Shown: piece after piece, positions 7,277 through 14,250 of the stretch | How the letters are laid out: each line of letters starts with the position of its first letter | Numbering within the stretch: the first letter of the stretch is position 1 | Source of the DNA: a virus | Virus record (IMG/VR): IMGVR_UViG_3300002460_000024 | Coordinates: 1 to 64,000 of that record | Strand: one strand, 5' to 3' | Length of the DNA stretch: 64,000 bases | Notes under the pieces: model-generated | The model's input: only the letters and a program-made list of their open reading frames with translations | Told to the model about the DNA's origin: nothing | The model's database searches: none | Translations under genes and position numbers: made by a program

Positions 7277-7323
7277 CATACATCATTAAGGATCAAATAT
7301 TTAATGCTTTTGAGATAAATTTC

Positions 7324-7497
7324 ATGCGAATCAAGCAAAGAAGTGGAAAGGCTGTCAATATGCACTTCGATAAAAAGGAATTTAACGCAGACGGCAACTA
7401 TGTACCGAAGAAAACTCCGGTTCTCGGTATGCGCCAAAGAGAGGGCCATGTTATTGCTAAAGGCATTGATACCCAATCTACACAAGAAATTAACTAA
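7324..7497 (+). CDS. Small basic protein, 57 residues
   Basis: ATG 7324, TAA 7495-7497. Sequence begins MRIKQRSGKAVNMHF and ends GIDTQSTQEIN; basic and compact. Its last codons are the first copy of a repeat (7462-7527) also present at 7567-7630 and 17412-17476. No family recognised. Confidence 0.5.
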   Translation: MRIKQRSGKAVNMHFDKKEFNADGNYVPKKTPVLGMRQREGHVIAKGIDTQSTQEIN

Positions 7498-7527
7498 ATA
7501 ATTTAGATTATGAATACAGATGTAAAA
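7462..7527 (+). repeat. Leader repeat, copy 1
   Basis: GGCATTGATACCCAATC, then AAATAATTTAGATTATGAATACAGATGTAA split over this stretch. It spans the end of one small gene and the start (MNTDV) of the next. Copies 2 and 3 at 7567-7630 and 17412-17476. Confidence 0.8.
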
Positions 7528-7602
7528 ACAGTAGAATTAAGACAGGGATGTAAAGAGATTGAATACGGCATTGAAACCCAATTTACACTAAATAAAAGCT
7601 AA
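7510..7602 (+). CDS. Short peptide MNTDV..., 30 residues, possibly a truncated gene
   Basis: ATG 7510, TAA 7600-7602. It starts with the same MNTDV leader as the genes at 7615 and 17460 and ends in repeat copy 2. It looks like a shortened member of a small gene family created by recombination at the repeat. May not be functional. Confidence 0.35.
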   Translation: MNTDVKTVELRQGCKEIEYGIETQFTLNKS

Positions 7603-7630
7603 ATAATTTAGATTATGAATACAGATGTAA
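7567..7630 (+). repeat. Leader repeat, copy 2
   Basis: GGCATTGAAACCCAATTTAC and the following AAATAATTTAGATTATGAA segment match copy 3 at 17412-17476 almost base for base, 9.8 kb apart in direct orientation. Confidence 0.9.
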
Positions 7631-7875
7631 CAGACCCCGAAATAACCAACTTTGATTGGTTCGATATGAGTTCTATTGAGGCCACGACCGGTGAGCCGTT
7701 AACAGACAAACAAAAGTGGAAAATTATAACTTCTTTGGAAGCAATTGCCCTCCTTCCTCACCTCTTAACCAAAGAAGAGCAGATATTAGACCTTAAAAGA
7801 TTTTTATGGGCGTTCGGCCTTGTTGAGGGCGACTTTACCATTGAGGGGGTGCTCAAGGTAAATAATCCACTTTGA
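7615..7875 (+). CDS. Hypothetical protein, 86 residues (MNTDV leader)
   Basis: Acidic start (MNTDVTDPEITNFDWFDM) followed by helices. It shares its first five codons and upstream region with the genes at 7510 and 17460; beyond that the proteins differ. Convergent with the minus-strand gene at 7940. No family recognised. Confidence 0.6.
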   Translation: MNTDVTDPEITNFDWFDMSSIEATTGEPLTDKQKWKIITSLEAIALLPHLLTKEEQILDLKRFLWAFGLVEGDFTIEGVLKVNNPL

Positions 7876-7939
7876 AGTATCAAAGTTTTTAAACTCGCAT
7901 TTTTGATTATTAATCTGTAGATAGACCTTTCCCTTTTCT

Positions 7940-8203
7940 TCAAAGGGATGGCCGCTGAGAAACTTTTTGGTATGGCGTAGAATAGCCCTTTTTTTCAAAG
8001 TCATTTAAAGCATCCCTAAAATTCCACTCTCCTCCCGTAATGGTGGTTCCGTCTGAAAATGTTATTCTATAATACTCATCCTTTAGGGTAATTTCGTGCG
8101 GTCTTAAAGCATCCCCTCTTTTTGTCCTCTTTCCAAAAAATCTTTTAAACCAGCCAAACTTAGCGTCTCCCCCAGTTGGTGTAGACTCATATATTGATAC
8201 CAT
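7940..8203 (-). CDS. Hypothetical protein, 87 residues
   Basis: Lone minus-strand gene among plus-strand genes. Basic N-terminal half (FKRFFGKRTKRGDALRPHE) and a C-terminal part DEYYRITFSDGTTITGGEWNF suggesting a small beta domain. A good TATATTTG promoter box lies upstream at 8221-8228, which supports independent expression. Confidence 0.55.
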   Translation of the reverse strand: MVSIYESTPTGGDAKFGWFKRFFGKRTKRGDALRPHEITLKDEYYRITFSDGTTITGGEWNFRDALNDFEKKGYSTPYQKVSQRPSL

Positions 8204-8220
8204 AGTAATAATATTTACCC

Positions 8221-8228
8221 CAAATATA
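8221..8228 (-). promoter_or_regulatory. Promoter box TATATTTG
   Basis: Minus-strand TAnnTTTG box 17 bases upstream of the ATG at 8203. A degenerate motif copy (AATCTCGTCACC) lies near 8246. Confidence 0.55.
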
Positions 8229-8289
8229 ACCCTTTTATACTAAAATCTCGTCACCAATAAACAATAATACTACATTTGATACGTTTTTA

Positions 8290-8306
8290 GGGGTAACGCA
8301 ATTAAT
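8290..8306 (+). repeat. Dispersed motif upstream of a start codon
   Basis: GGGGTAACGCAATTAAT, eight bases before the ATG of the gene at 8315; the following CTGAAA is shared with the copy before the recombinase gene. Confidence 0.75.
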
Positions 8307-8314
8307 CTGAAATA

Positions 8315-8557
8315 ATGAAACGTTCAATAAAATTCTGGATATTAATATTTATAGTTTTTAATATTCTTGTTACCGCCTTTGGATGGTATAAGATTCCCAC
8401 ATGGTTTAATGGACCCATTACGGCTGATAGTATTATGATTAGCCTTATGTATGTTTGTTTATACGCAATTGATGGTATGCTCCTATGTGTTTTACTTATG
8501 AATATTATTCCTAAATTTAATAAGTGGATAGATAAAAACAAAGCCCCAAAACATTAA
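8315..8557 (+). CDS. Small membrane protein, two spans
   Basis: 80 residues. Two hydrophobic segments (about residues 7-24 and 42-66) separated by a short polar loop, then a basic tail KFNKWIDKNKAPKH. Topology resembles small phage membrane proteins such as holins, but it is far from the other lysis genes. Its stop codon is part of a motif copy (8553-8566). Confidence 0.6.
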   Translation: MKRSIKFWILIFIVFNILVTAFGWYKIPTWFNGPITADSIMISLMYVCLYAIDGMLLCVLLMNIIPKFNKWIDKNKAPKH

Positions 8558-8566
8558 TCTCGTAGC

Positions 8567-8839
8567 ATGATAGACTCTCCTCTCCCTCCTCATATAGAAG
8601 CCATGATGAACTGGCTCCTTGAATTATACTCTTCCAGGTCCCAGCTATATGGAGAATTAATACACCTGTGCGATCAGAAATTCGGGGAACCGTGTGAGTT
8701 TGCAAAAGCATTCCAAGATCAAGAAGAAGAAAAGGCAGCATTACAATGGTGGTCTTGCATTGAGTCGCTTTATGATTTAGAAAAGGCTCACATATTGGTG
8801 AGTAATTTAATTGGCAACGCCATTAATGTGAAAAAATGA
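8567..8839 (+). CDS. Hypothetical protein, 90 residues
   Basis: Follows the membrane protein gene after nine bases and is probably co-transcribed. Predicted all-helical, acidic in the middle, with Cys residues at LCDQKFGEPCEF. The C-terminus (GNAINVKK) is encoded by a motif copy, GGCAACGCCATTAAT (8813-8827). No family recognised. Confidence 0.55.
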   Translation: MIDSPLPPHIEAMMNWLLELYSSRSQLYGELIHLCDQKFGEPCEFAKAFQDQEEEKAALQWWSCIESLYDLEKAHILVSNLIGNAINVKK

Positions 8840-8849
8840 GAATATTTAC

Positions 8850-8857
8850 TATATTTG
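8850..8857 (+). promoter_or_regulatory. Promoter box TATATTTG of RNA copy 3
   Basis: TAnnTTTG box four bases before the 5' arm of the candidate RNA at 8862, the same spacing as at 6364-6376 and at 48014-48002 on minus. Confidence 0.6.
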
Positions 8858-8861
8858 CTGT

Positions 8862-8973
8862 GATTACTAATATTAACTATGCAAATACAAACTTTAAAAC
8901 CCCTTTGGCAAGATGCAGTAACATCCAAACGGTTGATATTGGTAATCCTTCTTGTCAGGGGGCTTTTAATTTT
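8862..8973 (+). ncRNA. Candidate pseudoknot small RNA, copy 3
   Basis: The 5' arm GATTACTAATATTAAC (8862-8877) pairs over 16 bases, with two G-U pairs, with GTTGATATTGGTAATC (8932-8947). The partner lies between CCCCT (8900-8904) and AGGGG (8957-8961) of a terminator-like hairpin ending GGGGGCTTTTAATTTT. This copy carries an extra insert with TTGG and CCAA ends inside the loop. It fills the space before the HNH gene, so I reject the long N-terminal extension of that gene from 8836. Confidence 0.55.
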
Positions 8974-9531
8974 ATGAAGCCACACGAAAATTTTAGTTTA
9001 AAAGATATTCCCGGAGAAATTTGGAAAGATATTCCAGAATGGGAGGGCTTTTATCAAGTAAGTAATTTGGGACGAATTAAATCTTTAAAAAGAGTGGTGC
9101 CACACACACATACTGTATATTCTACACAAAAAGAAAAAATACTTAAACCGGCATCAGACAGGAAAGGATATAAATATATATGCTTATATCGAAACCATAT
9201 TAGTAAAATTAAGAAGGTCCACCGTTTAGTATTACTGGCATTTAAGCACGACTCCCCCTTAACAGTTAATCATATAAACGGTGTTGTAGATGACAATTCC
9301 TTAATAAACTTAGAATATTTATCTGCTATAGAAAACAGCAGGGCCTATCGTAGTTTAAGCAGAGAGTTACCTATGGGAGTTTATAAATATTTCAACAAAT
9401 ACATAGCAAAAATAAAAAGAAACAACAAAAATATTCATTTAGGAAGTTTTAATACAATACCAGAAGCTAAAAGCGCCTACGAAAAAGCCCGTACCCATGA
9501 ACCCACATCGCCAACAATCCATAGTAAATAA
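8974..9531 (+). CDS. HNH homing endonuclease with NUMOD4 and AP2-like domains
   Basis: 185 residues from ATG 8974. NUMOD4 block EIWKDIPEWEGFYQVSNLG, HNH block VHRLVLLAFK then VNHINGVVDDNSLINLEYL with the His/Asn residues expected for the metal site, and an AP2-like DNA-binding tail GVYKYFNKYIAKIKR...HLGSFNT. Such genes are free-standing mobile endonucleases common in phages. The upstream in-frame ATG at 8836 would run through the candidate RNA and its terminator. The 3' end overlaps the next gene by 35 bases. Confidence 0.85.
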   Translation: MKPHENFSLKDIPGEIWKDIPEWEGFYQVSNLGRIKSLKRVVPHTHTVYSTQKEKILKPASDRKGYKYICLYRNHISKIKKVHRLVLLAFKHDSPLTVNHINGVVDDNSLINLEYLSAIENSRAYRSLSRELPMGVYKYFNKYIAKIKRNNKNIHLGSFNTIPEAKSAYEKARTHEPTSPTIHSK

Positions 9532-9706
9532 GCTCGGTTACGACCCTACGGTTAAGCCCAAAGTTGCCGTCGCATATCAGCTTTACAACACCAGAGTAAA
9601 CAAACTAATAATAACAGGATCTTACCCATTATGCAAGGCAATGATGAAGAAAGAGCAGCAACTAAACCCCCTGAGCACATACAGAATCCTACCCGTTTAT
9701 ACGTAG
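9497..9706 (+). CDS. Small conserved-type phage protein, 69 residues
   Basis: The stretch YQLYNTRVNKLIITGSYPLCK followed by a short helix and YRILPVY resembles short Bacteroidota phage proteins that I have seen without assigned function. It overlaps the end of the HNH gene and the start of the next gene in other frames. A second-class motif copy (CAAAGTTGCCGTCGC, 9559-9573) lies inside it. Confidence 0.5.
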   Translation: MNPHRQQSIVNKLGYDPTVKPKVAVAYQLYNTRVNKLIITGSYPLCKAMMKKEQQLNPLSTYRILPVYT

Positions 9707-9942
9707 CCCATTTAGAAGGCCATTCATTTCGTTGCATAAAAGCCTTAGCCCCCTATGATACTGATATGCCAAAAGGAATGGCTGATAAGATTTGCGACGC
9801 AAACGTAAGATCCGACATTTTAGTTACTCCAGCCGTCAAAACCTACCTCATAAAGCACTTTGAAATCGAGAATGAAAAAGAACTGAACCACCTGGCAAAG
9901 AAATCAATCCAAAAAGCACTTTTATTTTTGTATAATATATAA
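9631..9942 (+). CDS. Hypothetical protein, 103 residues
   Basis: Overlaps the previous gene by 76 bases in another frame; an internal ATG at 9766 (MPKGMADKICDANV) would remove the overlap. The region after it reads like a genuine helical protein. It is the last phage-type gene before the cassette array; a motif copy (9977-9992) follows. Confidence 0.5.
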   Translation: MQGNDEERAATKPPEHIQNPTRLYVAHLEGHSFRCIKALAPYDTDMPKGMADKICDANVRSDILVTPAVKTYLIKHFEIENEKELNHLAKKSIQKALLFLYNI

Positions 9943-9976
9943 TAAATTTAATGGGCAATCGTTAACTTTATATGAG

Positions 9977-9992
9977 ATTAATTACGTCGCCC
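9977..9992 (-). repeat. Dispersed motif at the left junction of the array
   Basis: ATTAATTACGTCGCCC. It is the last copy seen before the array; the next one I find is at 18799-18815. The array-specific sequence begins three bases later. Confidence 0.8.
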
Positions 9993-9994
9993 AT

Positions 9995-10033
9995 ACGATT
10001 TGTTGCCTGTTGTGGTGGCATTCGGGCTAATGG
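9995..10033 (+). repeat. Array block R3, copy 1
   Basis: 39 bases, ACGATTTGTTGCCTGTTG onward to GGGCTAATGG, identical except one base to 16031-16069. It forms the left edge of the array. Confidence 0.9.
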
Positions 10034-10119
10034 ATTGGGGCTTAACGAAGTTTGCTTTATACCAAAATTAAAAAATAGAAAAATGATAAAGCAAATTTTG
10101 TTTAAGCCCGTGTTAGCCG
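10023..10119 (+). repeat. attC-like site a
   Basis: GGGCTAAT at the left and GTTAGCC (10112-10118) at the right are complementary ends; inside, the arm GGGGCTTAACGAAG at 10037 pairs with the arm ending TTTGTTTAAGCCC at 10109 over about 24 bases with bulges. The GGCTTAAC/GTTTAAGCC inner boxes match the usual attC L boxes. Confidence 0.6.
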
Positions 10120-10188
10120 TCTGTTTTTGTTTTATTATTTTTTGAGAGGGGAGAAAAAAAGTTTAAAAATTTTATTTAAAAAATACTT

Positions 10189-10911
10189 ATGAAAAACAAT
10201 TTAGAAAAGTGGAATTACTACTTGGAGTTACTGAATGAAAAGGCAAGTGCTTTTATGGACACGATAAATCCATTAGTGCCAAGCATTTTTTACAAAGTAG
10301 AGTTGAACGGCAAAATAAATGACTGCACCGTTTTAAACAGGCACTATTCATTTGGATTATACTTTAACGGCAAGAAGCCAACGAATAAGGACATTGAAAA
10401 AATTGAAGCCGTTTTTAATAGCGAAATAGTTTTTACACCGAAGATGGCTTACTTTGATTACTCCTATGTATGGGGCATTTATGAAGGCAAAGAAAGTATA
10501 TCTAAAACGGCTATACACGTAAAAGATGTTTTTGAAAATAGGATTGCGTTTTTATCTTTTGCAGAGGCGGAAATAAAGGCGAAAGAAATTATAGAAAAAA
10601 ATGCAGAGGAAAAACTATTTAAAGAAACGCACAAGAAGGATGCTAATTATAAATATACTGAAAATGGATACAAGTTTTTAGGATGGCAAAATGGATGGAA
10701 GCACGTTTACTTTGATGCTGATGGAAATGTAACAGATGACAAAACGAAGCAAAAAACATTTGGCTACCTGACTGCCGATTATCCTGAATATGGAAAATGC
10801 AGAGAGCAAAAGCATAGAACAATTGAAGTAAGCCACAACCAAAGAGGAAGTGAGAATACAGTTAGTTGCCCGATTTGTATGATATACTGGAAATATGATT
10901 GCAGCGACTAA
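10189..10911 (+). CDS. Cassette protein, 240 residues, zinc-ribbon-like C-terminus
   Basis: First cassette gene. The C-terminal 70 residues (YPEYGKCREQKHRTIEVSHNQRGSENTVSCPICMIYWKYDC in outline) contain Cys and His residues spaced like a zinc site: C-x-n-H, then CPIC and a final Cys. The N-terminal part is not recognised. The stop codon TAA is embedded in GACTAAC, a candidate inverse core, so the gene fills the cassette completely. Confidence 0.6.
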   Translation: MKNNLEKWNYYLELLNEKASAFMDTINPLVPSIFYKVELNGKINDCTVLNRHYSFGLYFNGKKPTNKDIEKIEAVFNSEIVFTPKMAYFDYSYVWGIYEGKESISKTAIHVKDVFENRIAFLSFAEAEIKAKEIIEKNAEEKLFKETHKKDANYKYTENGYKFLGWQNGWKHVYFDADGNVTDDKTKQKTFGYLTADYPEYGKCREQKHRTIEVSHNQRGSENTVSCPICMIYWKYDCSD

Positions 10912-10984
10912 CCTCTTAATTTTTTAAAAATAGGTGAGGGCCAAAAACTATGGGCGGCCTTTAGCGCCAAAGCCTGTGTTGCCC
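10906..10984 (+). repeat. attC-like site b
   Basis: From GACTAAC at 10906 to GTTGCCC at 10978-10984. Contains CTATGGGC (10948-10955) and GCCCATAG (10981-10988) as perfect arms, with an inner GGCCTTT / AAAGCC hairpin around AGCGCC. Confidence 0.5.
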
Positions 10985-10996
10985 ATAGCCTTAAAT
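10920..10996 (+). repeat. Array block R1, copy 1
   Basis: 77 bases from TTTTTTAAAAATAGGTGAGG to CCATAGCCTTAAAT, matching 12576-12653 with one added G. Confidence 0.95.
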
Positions 10997-11006
10997 CACG
11001 AAAAAA

Positions 11007-11219
11007 TTGAGTATGAAACTAAATAGGAAAGTAACATTAGAGCCAAAGACCATTAACCTAAGAGTTGAAGATAGAATGCTTAGTATTAATTATCGAATAC
11101 GGGATGACATTACAGGAATTGGATTTGGTGATACTTGGGTTAATTTTACTCCTAGCGATAAGTTGATTGAAATATTAAAAACAGAAGTAAACGAAGCAAT
11201 TAAAAACTATAAAAAATAA
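11007..11219 (+). CDS. Cassette protein, 70 residues
   Basis: First of three closely packed genes in one cassette (gaps of 5 and 6 bases). A basic start, then a beta-rich middle (INLRVEDRMLSINYRIRDD) and a helical end. No family recognised. Confidence 0.55.
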   Translation: MSMKLNRKVTLEPKTINLRVEDRMLSINYRIRDDITGIGFGDTWVNFTPSDKLIEILKTEVNEAIKNYKK

Positions 11220-11224
11220 ACACA

Positions 11225-11578
11225 ATGGGAAATTTAATTAAACACGCAAAGTTTGAACTTGAACTAGCTGATATGTTCAATGAAAAAGGAGATTTTTACG
11301 GAGGCATGACCGCTGGTGCAGTTATGGAATTGATTAAGGTTTTTGAGAAACAAGGACATTCTGGTGGTTCGGCTCCAGGAGTAATTGCTTTGTTTTCAAA
11401 ACTAGCAAACTATGAAATAATATTTAATAGGATGAAATCAGAAATTGAAAAACAATTTGGAGTTAAAATAACAGAAGCTCCATTTACATATTTAAGTAAT
11501 GTAAAAGAAAACGAACTTATTTTATCATGCCAAAAAGATTACAATAATATGATAATGGCTGTATTGACCCCAAATTAA
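11225..11578 (+). CDS. Cassette protein, 117 residues
   Basis: Second gene of the three-gene cassette. Helical with a Gly-rich segment (GHSGGSAPGVIALFSKLA). No recognisable family. Tight spacing on both sides shows an operon within one cassette. Confidence 0.55.
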   Translation: MGNLIKHAKFELELADMFNEKGDFYGGMTAGAVMELIKVFEKQGHSGGSAPGVIALFSKLANYEIIFNRMKSEIEKQFGVKITEAPFTYLSNVKENELILSCQKDYNNMIMAVLTPN

Positions 11579-11584
11579 ATTTAT

Positions 11585-11794
11585 ATGAGCTTGATAGAAT
11601 CAACTATTTTTCACGGAACTAAATACTCATTTGATAAGAGTAAATTAATCTTCGTTGGCTTTTCAGAAAACGGTCTTAACCTTGTTTTTGAAACAGCAGA
11701 AGTTGAAATTACTATTACCGATATGAAAGACAGAGAGAGGCAGTACAAGGATATTATTAATGTATGGAAAAGCTACAAAGGTGATTTATTTTAA
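11585..11794 (+). CDS. Cassette protein, 69 residues
   Basis: Third gene of the cassette. Beta-rich start (STIFHGTKYSFDKSKLIFVGF) and charged end. Its 3' end touches array block R2. No family recognised. Confidence 0.5.
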   Translation: MSLIESTIFHGTKYSFDKSKLIFVGFSENGLNLVFETAEVEITITDMKDRERQYKDIINVWKSYKGDLF

Positions 11795-11881
11795 TTTTTA
11801 AAAAGCGTGCAGGCCAAATTAAAAAAAGTACTAAAGAAACGAGAGGGTGAGTTTAGCTCCTACCGAAATTGCTGGTTATTC
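11790..11881 (+). repeat. Array block R2, copy 1
   Basis: About 90 bases, nearly identical to 15813-15905, through GGCCAAATTAAAAAAAGTAC and AGAGGGTGAGTTTAGCT. What follows differs between copies: an attC-like site here, a different sequence at the second copy. Confidence 0.9.
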
Positions 11882-11976
11882 GGGCTAACCTCCGAGGCTT
11901 TGCGTCAGTTTTAAAAATACCAATGAAAAAAAACAGAAAAGACATTTTTAAAATTGCGTTAAAGCCGATGTTATGC
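11882..11976 (+). repeat. attC-like site c
   Basis: GGGCTAAC at the left, GTTATGC (11970-11976) at the right. The arm GGCTTTGCGTCAG with TTTTAAAAAT (from 11896) pairs with ATTTTTAAAATTGCG and TTAAAGCC (11944-11966). Confidence 0.6.
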
Positions 11977-12023
11977 TTAGTATTTTTTATCATTTTTTGT
12001 GCGAGGGCTTTACCTAACTAACT

Positions 12024-12461
12024 ATGAAAGACAGAAACTTACCACATTCGGACAATTGGGCGACACCGCCTTATGTTTACGATAAACTTAATGAGGAATA
12101 CAATTTCAATTTCGACCCATGCCCTTTGAAGCATGATATCACGAAATGGGACGGATTGGAAATTGAATGGAAGGAACGGAATTTTATTAACCCGCCTTAT
12201 TCAAAGGATCTAAAACCAAAATTCATTTTAAAGGCGGTTGATGAAATGAAGAAAGGAAAACTTTGCGTGTTATTACTGCCCGTTTCGACAAGCACAAAAC
12301 TATTCCATGATATCATCTTGGCGAACGCAACAGAGCCAGTAAAGTTTTTCAAGGGCAGAATTAAGTTTATTGGACATAATACGAAGGGAGAATTGGTAAG
12401 TAACAAAAGCCCGATGCACGATAGTATGTTAGTTGTATTCGATGGGCGGGAAAAAAAATGA
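12024..12461 (+). CDS. DNA N6-adenine methyltransferase (phage Dam type)
   Basis: 145 residues. WATPPYVYDKLNEEYNFNFDPCP at the start, the catalytic FINPPYSKDL (NPPY motif), the LLLPVSTST strand and the FFKGRIKF block follow the order of the phage DNA N-6-adenine-methyltransferase family (PF05869). It would transfer a methyl group from SAM to adenine in DNA, perhaps to evade restriction. It is the only gene in its cassette, which starts at GTTATGC 11970 and ends at GCATAAC 12481. A methylase is typical of both phages and integron cassettes. Confidence 0.88.
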   Translation: MKDRNLPHSDNWATPPYVYDKLNEEYNFNFDPCPLKHDITKWDGLEIEWKERNFINPPYSKDLKPKFILKAVDEMKKGKLCVLLLPVSTSTKLFHDIILANATEPVKFFKGRIKFIGHNTKGELVSNKSPMHDSMLVVFDGREKK

Positions 12462-12474
12462 TAAAAAATATTGA

Positions 12475-12641
12475 GCATAACTCCGAGGCTTTGCGCTGAA
12501 TTTCCTCCCTGCGGGAGATTCCGCTTACCAAGGGATGTGCGAAGGACGGAAGATTGAAAGCAGGGAGGAAATTCATTTTTTAAAAATAGGTGAGGGCCAA
12601 AAACTATGGGCGGGCCTTTAGCGCCAAAGCCTGTGTTGCCC
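12475..12641 (+). repeat. attC-like site d with long stem
   Basis: GCATAAC (12475-12481) then CTCCGAGGCTTTGCG, a perfect 15-base stem GAATTTCCTCCCTGC (12498-12512) with GCAGGGAGGAAATTC (12560-12574), then block R1 and GTTGCCC (12635-12641). The CTCCGAGGCTTTGCG box is shared with site c. Confidence 0.6.
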
Positions 12642-12653
12642 ATAGCCTTAAAT
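12576..12653 (+). repeat. Array block R1, copy 2
   Basis: Second copy of the block at 10920-10996, differing by one inserted G. Confidence 0.95.
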
Positions 12654-12683
12654 GCTAGATAAATAAATTTAAATAACGATAAT

Positions 12684-13058
12684 ATGCAGTATAGTCCAAA
12701 ATTGAAAAAAGCAGCAGAAGAAATAAAAGCAATACTTACGAAGTATGATATTGCTGGTGTTGTATTATTACATACTCCGGGGCATAGTGAATACTTATTA
12801 CGATTAGACCCGTCTTATTCATGTGCTAATATGAATGAGAAAACAGGCGAAGTAAGATTAAAAGCTACCGAGGCATTGCATGGTAAAAAGAAACGTGACC
12901 AAATGTTAGAAGATACTACAAATATGATTGTTTGTTTATCGGACGTAACCGCTATGCAGGCCATGAATCTTATTGAACTTCGTAAATTACTTGAAACTAA
13001 ATTTGAAATAATAACACAGGATAACGGGCATACCACCCATGATACACAAAACAATTAA
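12684..13058 (+). CDS. Cassette protein, 124 residues
   Basis: Helical N-terminus (YSPKLKKAAEEIKAILTKYDIAG), then a beta-type segment GVVLLHTPGHSEYLLRLDPSYS. It resembles small hypotheticals seen in Bacteroidota phages. First of three genes in one cassette; overlaps or abuts the next. No function assigned. Confidence 0.6.
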   Translation: MQYSPKLKKAAEEIKAILTKYDIAGVVLLHTPGHSEYLLRLDPSYSCANMNEKTGEVRLKATEALHGKKKRDQMLEDTTNMIVCLSDVTAMQAMNLIELRKLLETKFEIITQDNGHTTHDTQNN

Positions 13059-13068
13059 AACAAAAATT

Positions 13069-13293
13069 ATGAATGAAAAACAAATGCTACAGTCCGCAGT
13101 AAATGAACTTCGTGGATTAAGAAAACAAAACGAAATTATGAAAGCTCGTTTAGATATGTTCGATACTATGACAGCAATATTGCACACAGATATTGCAAGG
13201 CAAAACGGAGATGCAATGCACCCTGATATTGTTTATGAAATTGATAAATATTTAACTAACTTAGAAAAAGAAGCCACCAATGAAACCAATTAA
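13069..13293 (+). CDS. Cassette protein, 74 residues, coiled coil
   Basis: Start taken at ATG 13069 (MNEKQMLQSAVNELRGLRKQ), since the upstream in-frame ATG at 13039 lies within the previous gene. Heptad-like Leu/Ile spacing suggests a coiled coil. It overlaps the next gene by 14 bases. Confidence 0.55.
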   Translation: MNEKQMLQSAVNELRGLRKQNEIMKARLDMFDTMTAILHTDIARQNGDAMHPDIVYEIDKYLTNLEKEATNETN

Positions 13294-13537
13294 ATTTCCA
13301 GAGGTTAATAAAACCTACGCAGAAAATCAACCTGAATATTTGCCGTTGCCAGTATTTAAAGCAGATACCCCACAAGGCGAATGTGTTTCTTGCTGGAAAC
13401 TTTCTTTTCGTGAAAGGATTAGAATATTATTTACAGGCAAGTTGTGGGTAAGTCTGCTTACATTTAATAAGCCACTTACTCCTTCTTATTTTACAACGAA
13501 GAAATCGGAAGTATTAACCTTTTCAAAAAATGAGTAG
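13280..13537 (+). CDS. Conserved phage-type protein, 85 residues
   Basis: FPEVNKTYAENQPEYLPLPVF followed by SCWKLSFRERIRILFTGKLWVSLLTF is a pattern I know from short proteins of Bacteroidota phages and plasmids, with conserved Trp and an Arg-Ile-Leu-Phe-Thr-Gly core. Function unknown. Last gene of the three-gene cassette. Confidence 0.65.
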   Translation: MKPIKFPEVNKTYAENQPEYLPLPVFKADTPQGECVSCWKLSFRERIRILFTGKLWVSLLTFNKPLTPSYFTTKKSEVLTFSKNE

Positions 13538-13577
13538 CATTTTTAAGGGGATTTTTAAAAAAAGCATAGCCTCGGAG

Positions 13578-13664
13578 GTTGCCCACAAAGGCGTATGGCC
13601 AAGCACAGTAAAGCAAACGTTTTTCAGTTTGCGATGTGGTTGCCGTTTTAAGGTTGTGGGCAAC
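13578..13664. repeat. Gene-less hairpin unit 1
   Basis: GTTGCCCACAA (13578-13588) and TTGTGGGCAAC (13654-13664) are perfect 11-base inverted ends of an 87-base stretch with an inner GCAAACG / CGTTTGC type hairpin. The ends fit the cassette start and end logic, so it may be a cassette without a gene. Confidence 0.6.
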
Positions 13665-13911
13665 GGTTTCGTGTTGCCGAAGTTGATGGCGAGAAGAAGG
13701 AATAAAGGGGCCTTTAGCGCCAAAGGCAATGCGGGTTTATTCGTTCTTTAAAAGCCAGAAACAAGGTCAAACTTTCATCCCATCAATTTTGAGCAACACA
13801 TTGATAGGCTAAGTTTACCGGGGGAGTTGCAGATACCTTTAGAAAGTTTGTCACGAAACCGATAGGCTAAATTTAGGATGAGAGGTTTGAAAATTAATTG
13901 GCGAAATTTTG
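13664..13911 (+). repeat. Array block R4, copy 1
   Basis: About 248 bases, close to identical with 16067-16313. Differences are concentrated at the tip of a hairpin (arms AGAAGGAATAAA and TTTATTCGTTCT). It ends in the GATAGGCTAAATTTA start of the next cassette. Confidence 0.95.
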
Positions 13912-13950
13912 TAAAAATTTAAAAAGTAAACTAATAAATAAACGAAAAGT

Positions 13951-14250
13951 ATGGGATTATTCAGTAAAACACCTAAAGTAGAATTGCTACCGTTAGGCCA
14001 TAAAGTAGAATTAGGTACTCGATTTTGGAAAGTTTTTGAAAGCAAAGTTTATGAATGTCATGTTGCAAGACTTTCAATAAGCCGTTCTGATGAATTATTT
14101 TTATCGCAGAACCCAAGTAGTAATTATGATGAAACAAAGTATTTAATTCATACTATTTGCGACAAGCATGTTGGTTGGTTTCACGAAGAGGAAGTGGTTA
14201 AGATGATAAAGTTTAAAACAAAAAAAGAACTTTATGAAAGTGATAACTAA
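13951..14250 (+). CDS. Cassette protein, 99 residues
   Basis: Starts MGLFSKTPKVELLPLGHKVELG, a beta-rich small protein with His, Cys and Trp near the end (ICDKHVGWFHEEEVV). No family recognised. The cassette has complementary ends GATAGGCTAAATTTA (13861) and its reverse complement (14329-14343). Confidence 0.55.
   Translation: MGLFSKTPKVELLPLGHKVELGTRFWKVFESKVYECHVARLSISRSDELFLSQNPSSNYDETKYLIHTICDKHVGWFHEEEVVKMIKFKTKKELYESDN

Noticed and set aside
8836-8973. Extended N-terminus of the HNH protein
   Set aside because: The extension would translate the candidate RNA and its terminator; the NUMOD4 domain starts properly after the ATG at 8974.
10920-12653. Repeats of the array as insertion-sequence ends
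   Set aside because: No transposase gene and no target duplications; the repeats lie between cassettes, not around a transposon.
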